The translations under genes and the position numbers were made by a program. 64,000 nucleotides of DNA from Oscillospiraceae bacterium (GTDB lineage: Bacteria; Bacillota; Clostridia; Oscillospirales; CAG-272). Below are positions 60,590 to 64,000 of the stretch, piece after piece; position 1 is the first letter of the stretch; every line of letters begins with the position of its first letter. The notes under the pieces were generated by a model. It was given only the letters and a program-made list of their open reading frames with translations, was not told the origin of the DNA and did not search any database. The DNA lies in NCBI GenBank assembly GCA_015063385.1, contig SVUG01000002.1, positions 1-64,000 of the forward strand. The letters run 5' to 3'.

Positions 60590-61564
60590 TTATTCCGCAG
60601 GGGCTGCGGCTCTTCTTTTCGATTTCGGTCGGCGGCGGCGCGTGCTCTTGCGGCGGATATTCGCCTTTTCAAGCCCCTCGCGATACTCGGCGAGCGCCTC
60701 TGCCGTGGCAACCTTGACGGTGCGTCTGGCACGCCAGGTTTCGTTAAAATTACGGTGCAGCTTCAAGGAGAGGAGCATATCCCCGTGCTTTCTGCAAGCG
60801 TAGTGGAAGGTGTATCTCTGCCCCTTGGAGTGTAGAGGATTTCCCTCCATACTCATCGGCTTTTTGCATATCGGGCAGACGGGCGATTTCACAATATCGT
60901 CATCCATCATCTCACCGATGGTGACATAGCCGTCACCGCCTGCATCGGCGTCACCGATAACCGTGTCCTCAAGGAACTCACCGCGCATCGAGGAGTAGGT
61001 CCTGACTCCCTCGGGGGTGTCAAGCTCCTTTGCCACGAGGGCGGTAAAATATGCATCGTTGAGCGCATCGTGCGCGGGCAGATGCTGCTCAAGACCAAAG
61101 TAGTCCATCGCGTATTCGAGCGAGCGCTGCTTGGCGCTGTCCTCGGTCTGCTTATTGAAAATGCGCTGAAGGTCGTAGACGTTATCAAGCCAGGCAGACT
61201 GAATGTCGTGGACGTTGAAGTTCTCCTTCAGCATAGGAATGTCGTCAGGCCCCCATGTGAGAAAGGCAAAGTCCTTGCCGCACCATTTCTTAAAGCGCTC
61301 GGCAGCCTCGGGAAGCGGAGTTCCCATATCCATCTGCTCCTGGGTGATGCCCGTCAGCTCCGAGACGTGACGGTGGAGCTTCTTGAAGTACTGCGGCTTG
61401 ACGATTATCTGATACGAGCCGCATATGTTCATTTTCGCGTCCATCTTGACCGCGCCTATCTGGATAACCTCTCCGCGAAGTCGGCAATTAAGCCGCTTCT
61501 GCACCGCAAGAGCCTTCTGAGCGTACGCCTGATTCCACTCTAAATCAAGTGTTATATAGTACAT
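60590..61564 (-). CDS. DEDDh 3'-5' exonuclease with zinc-ribbon-like and basic tail
   Basis: A 324-residue protein with AAGGAA before the ATG. The N-terminal 190 residues form an RNase T/DNA polymerase III epsilon-type exonuclease: TLDLEWNQ (first Asp and Glu), HDALNDAYFTA (catalytic His and Asp) and WGPDDIPMLKENF. About residues 235-265 hold CPICKKPM and a later YACRKHG, a zinc-ribbon-like Cys set. The last 40 residues are very basic (RRKSTRRRRPKSKRRAAAPAE). It trims single-stranded RNA or DNA ends; RNA processing or 3' proofreading cannot be told apart. It faces thiT across a shared terminator. Confidence 0.82.
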   Translation of the reverse strand: MYYITLDLEWNQAYAQKALAVQKRLNCRLRGEVIQIGAVKMDAKMNICGSYQIIVKPQYFKKLHRHVSELTGITQEQMDMGTPLPEAAERFKKWCGKDFAFLTWGPDDIPMLKENFNVHDIQSAWLDNVYDLQRIFNKQTEDSAKQRSLEYAMDYFGLEQHLPAHDALNDAYFTALVAKELDTPEGVRTYSSMRGEFLEDTVIGDADAGGDGYVTIGEMMDDDIVKSPVCPICKKPMSMEGNPLHSKGQRYTFHYACRKHGDMLLSLKLHRNFNETWRARRTVKVATAEALAEYREGLEKANIRRKSTRRRRPKSKRRAAAPAE

Positions 61565-61643
61565 CTATTTTTTCCTTTTTGTAAATCTTTCTCTAACATT
61601 ATATCACCGCCTATAATAAAAGTCAAGTCGGGATATAAAAACC

Positions 61644-61681
61644 TTGACATTTTTTAAGTAATAGTGTATAATTACACTATT
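61644..61681 (+). promoter_or_regulatory. Promoter of the glutamine synthetase gene with a perfect palindrome over the -10 box
   Basis: TTGACA (61644-61649), 17 bp, TATAAT (61667-61672). The sequence AATAGTGTA-TAAT-TACACTATT (61660-61681) is a perfect 9-4-9 inverted repeat covering the -10 box, a candidate operator for nitrogen control. Confidence 0.8.
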
Positions 61682-61710
61682 AAAAATCCAAGGAAAGTGA
61701 AGTAGCGTAA

Positions 61711-63810
61711 ATGGAAAAGATGACGCGCGTATCCGATATTTTTGCCTCCGAGGTTTTCAGCGAGGACGTAATGAGAGAGAGGCTTCCTAAAGAGGTCTAT
61801 AAATCTCTGCTTAACACCATCGCACGCGGCGGTGAGCTTGACGCATCTATTGCCGACGTTGTTGCAGGCGCGATGAAGGACTGGGCTATCGAGCACGGTG
61901 CTACTCATTTCACGCATTGGTTCCAGCCGCTGACGGGCGTGACTGCCGAAAAGCACGACGCATTTCTCTCTCCCGTCGGAAACGGCAAGGCTATAATGGA
62001 GTTCTCGGGCAAGGAGCTAATCAGGGGCGAGCCCGACGCATCCTCCTTCCCCTCGGGCGGTCTTCGCGCCACCTTTGAGGCTCGCGGATACACAGCCTGG
62101 GACCCTGCCTCTTACGCCTTTATCAAGGACGGCTCGCTCTACATTCCCACGGCATTCTGCTCGTTTGGCGGCGAGGCTCTGGACACCAAGACTCCCCTGC
62201 TTCGCTCTATGGACGCCATAAGTGCGGAGGGACTGCGTATTCTGCGCCTGTTCGGTGACTCGGAGACGAAAAGAGTCGTTTCCAACGTGGGCGCGGAGCA
62301 GGAGTATTTCCTCATCGACTCCGAGGACTTTAAGAAAAGGCGCGACCTCTATTTCTGCGGCAGGACGCTTTTCGGTGCGCCTGCGGTCAAGGGACAGGAG
62401 CTTGACGACCATTATTTCGGTATTCTTCCCACGCGCGTGAGCGCGTTTATGAAGGAGCTCGACCTGGAGCTGTGGAAGCTCGGCATCGCGTCAAAGACCA
62501 AGCACAACGAGGCTGCCCCCGCGCAGCACGAGCTGGCTCCCATCTTCACAAGCACCAATATTGCAGTTGACCAGAATCTTCTGACTATGGAATATATGCG
62601 CAAGCTCGCGCCAAAATTCGGTATGGAGTGTCTGCTTGCGGAAAAGCCCTTTGAGGGCATCAACGGCTCGGGTAAGCACAACAACTGGTCTATCTCGACC
62701 GATTCGGGCAGAAATCTTTTGAAGCCCGGCAAGCACCCTGCCGAGAACAAGCAATTTCTCTTAATTCTCGCCGCCGTCATTCGCGCGGTGGACGAGTATC
62801 AGGACCTGCTCCGCATCTCTGCGGCAACGGCAGGCAACGACTGCCGCCTTGGCGGTCACGAGGCACCTCCCGCGATAATCTCGATATTTCTCGGTGAGGA
62901 GCTTGAGACGCTCGTTAATTCGATAGTCGACGGCTCTGCCTACTCTGACGCCGAGCGCAAGTATATGTCGCTCGGAATTCCCTCTCTGCCCACTATCCGC
63001 AAGGATACGACCGACCGCAACCGCACCTCGCCCTTTGCCTTTACGGGCAACAAGTTCGAGTTCCGAATGGTCGGCTCGTCGCAGAATATTGCGCTTGCGA
63101 ACATCGTTATAAACACTGCCGTTGCCGAGTCGCTCTCCATTTTTGCAGACGCGCTTGAGGAGACTCTCGACTTTGACGGCACGCTCGACGCGCTTATTGC
63201 CGACACCCTGCGCCGTCACGGCAGAATTCTCTTCTCGGGCAACTCCTACTCGCAGGAATGGGAGGCCGAGGCTGCACGCAGAGGTCTCTCAAACTTCAAG
63301 ACCGCACCAGAGGCGTACGCCCACTTCACCGACGAGAAGAATATTGCCCTCTTTGGCAAATTCGGCGTTATGAGCGAGACCGAAATGCGCTCGCGCCGTG
63401 AGATTTTCTTCGAGAGCTACCGCAAGATTAAGAACATTGAGGCAAGGGTTATGCTGGAAATGACCGTCAGGGATATTATCCCCGCGGTGTCGAAATATAT
63501 CGGCAGCCTCACCGACAGTATAAATTCGCGCCTCACATTCTCAAAGACCGCAAATATCAGCGCCGAGCGCGATATTATCGAGAAGCTCTCGAATCTTCTC
63601 TCTGCGACCTACGAGGCGTACAACGCGCTTGAGCTGTCGGAAAAGGTCGCTATCTCCAAGACCGACTGCGAGGAGGCGGCGTTCTACTACAAGTCGAGCG
63701 TTATTCCGAGAATGGACGCGCTTCGTAAGTGCGTGGACGCTATGGAGGTCCTCACCGCGCGCGAGTATTGGCCGATTCCGACCTATGGAGATATAACGTT
63801 CAGAGTTTAA
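61711..63810 (+). CDS. glnN: Type III glutamine synthetase
   Basis: A 699-residue protein, the normal size for GSIII. It makes glutamine from glutamate, ammonia and ATP. Typical text: [21 protein letters not shown] near the start, [56 protein letters not shown] (glutamate and ammonia site), [13 protein letters not shown], and [16 protein letters not shown]. The C-terminal part has helix-rich GSIII-specific text. GSIII enzymes are usually used under nitrogen limitation and form double hexamers. It is a single gene with a palindromic operator candidate over its promoter and a terminator after it. Confidence 0.96.
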   Translation: MEKMTRVSDIFASEVFSEDVMRERLPKEVYKSLLNTIARGGELDASIADVVAGAMKDWAIEHGATHFTHWFQPLTGVTAEKHDAFLSPVGNGKAIMEFSGKELIRGEPDASSFPSGGLRATFEARGYTAWDPASYAFIKDGSLYIPTAFCSFGGEALDTKTPLLRSMDAISAEGLRILRLFGDSETKRVVSNVGAEQEYFLIDSEDFKKRRDLYFCGRTLFGAPAVKGQELDDHYFGILPTRVSAFMKELDLELWKLGIASKTKHNEAAPAQHELAPIFTSTNIAVDQNLLTMEYMRKLAPKFGMECLLAEKPFEGINGSGKHNNWSISTDSGRNLLKPGKHPAENKQFLLILAAVIRAVDEYQDLLRISAATAGNDCRLGGHEAPPAIISIFLGEELETLVNSIVDGSAYSDAERKYMSLGIPSLPTIRKDTTDRNRTSPFAFTGNKFEFRMVGSSQNIALANIVINTAVAESLSIFADALEETLDFDGTLDALIADTLRRHGRILFSGNSYSQEWEAEAARRGLSNFKTAPEAYAHFTDEKNIALFGKFGVMSETEMRSRREIFFESYRKIKNIEARVMLEMTVRDIIPAVSKYIGSLTDSINSRLTFSKTANISAERDIIEKLSNLLSATYEAYNALELSEKVAISKTDCEEAAFYYKSSVIPRMDALRKCVDAMEVLTAREYWPIPTYGDITFRV

Positions 63811-63826
63811 ATATTTGAATAAAACA

Positions 63827-63860
63827 CCCCGACAGGCGTCAAGTTCTGTCGGGGATATTT
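63827..63860. terminator. Terminator (bidirectional), overlapping the end of the next gene
   Basis: CCCCGACAG-loop-CTGTCGGGG with T-runs on both sides; the stop codon of the minus-strand partial gene (63839-63841) lies in the loop. Confidence 0.8.
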
Positions 63861-64000
63861 TTTGTAGCCTCGGTAAGATATGCGGTAGCGAATTTCACAC
63901 CGCTTGAAAAGGCTTCGCGCGCGCAGACCTCTCTAAGCTCCATGGAAAGCTCGATATATCTTTTTAAAACCATATCGCCCTCGCCACCAAGAAGCACGCG
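63839..64000 (-). CDS. Partial gene, C-terminal 53 residues, unknown
   Basis: The minus strand is open from the window edge to a TGA at 63841-63839. The visible end reads VLLGGEGDMVLKRYIELSMELREVCAREAFSSGVKFATAYLTEATKNIP, a helix-rich stretch with no motif I recognise. It shares a terminator with glnN. The gene starts outside the window; the family remains unknown. Confidence 0.5.
   Translation of the reverse strand, partial: RVLLGGEGDMVLKRYIELSMELREVCAREAFSSGVKFATAYLTEATKNIPDRT

Overview
The window looks like a chromosome segment from an anaerobic, low-to-mid GC Bacillota, most likely class Clostridia and probably an uncultured gut-type lineage. The basis is a T-box and a TPP riboswitch, SepF, Mini-ribonuclease III, type III glutamine synthetase, a PucR-type regulator, ferredoxin-dependent indolepyruvate oxidoreductase, many lipoproteins with a lipobox Cys, BspA-like leucine-rich repeat surface proteins and strong AGGAGG-type ribosome binding sites. 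There is no rRNA; one tRNA-Arg(CCT) is present.

Layout. 1-6.7 kb: a truncated ORF, a repeat-bearing intergenic region, Cys/His-rich membrane-anchored surface proteins, tRNA-Arg, a divergent AbrB/XRE regulator pair, GtrA and a GNAT-like protein. 6.7-15.5 kb (minus strand): HAD phosphatase, M16 peptidase, PcrA helicase, YgiQ radical SAM protein, HisS and Mini-RNase III. 15.6-20.4 kb (plus): YggS, SepF, LspA, an RluD-type pseudouridine synthase and a DUF4091 glycosidase-like protein. 20.4-26.7 kb (minus): an LRR lipoprotein, an AbgB-like M20 hydrolase and an amino-acid ABC transporter. 27-36.4 kb (plus): ABC-F ATPase, RibF, PrmA, RsmE, a PucR/CdaR regulator, CtpA-like protease, GreA and LysS. 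36.6-38.7 kb: an AT-rich type II restriction-modification pair that looks acquired. 38.9-43.7 kb: a large LRR lipoprotein, an AIM24-family protein and a membrane protein.

43.8-52.3 kb holds the most interesting unit. A T-box whose specifier reads as UUC (Phe) and a 480-bp array of short hairpins precede an acyl-CoA ligase, a sodium/solute symporter, IorA, IorB, phenylacetate-CoA ligase and a double-ACT protein. A T-box switches genes on when its tRNA is uncharged. The simplest reading is therefore a phenylalanine-starvation circuit that imports and activates phenylacetate (or another arylacetate), carboxylates it reductively with IorAB to phenylpyruvate, and so makes Phe.

52.4-55.3 kb: an isolated phage-replication-type gene, a HAD nucleotidase, and a PLP enzyme whose 3' end is tandemly triplicated. 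55.3-59 kb: a second notable unit, a strong promoter and a duplicated 192-bp hairpin-rich leader ahead of a small His/Cys protein, a MacB-type ATPase, a permease with a His-rich loop and a DUF3299-like lipoprotein. This resembles the zinc-responsive Zrm-type operons of Gram-negative bacteria. 59-64 kb: TPP riboswitch with ThiT (and a MITE-like element between them), a DEDDh exonuclease, type III glutamine synthetase with a palindrome over its -10 box, and the 3' end of a minus-strand gene.

All coordinates and starts were read by eye with the ORF track. Family assignments come from motif recognition, not from searches.
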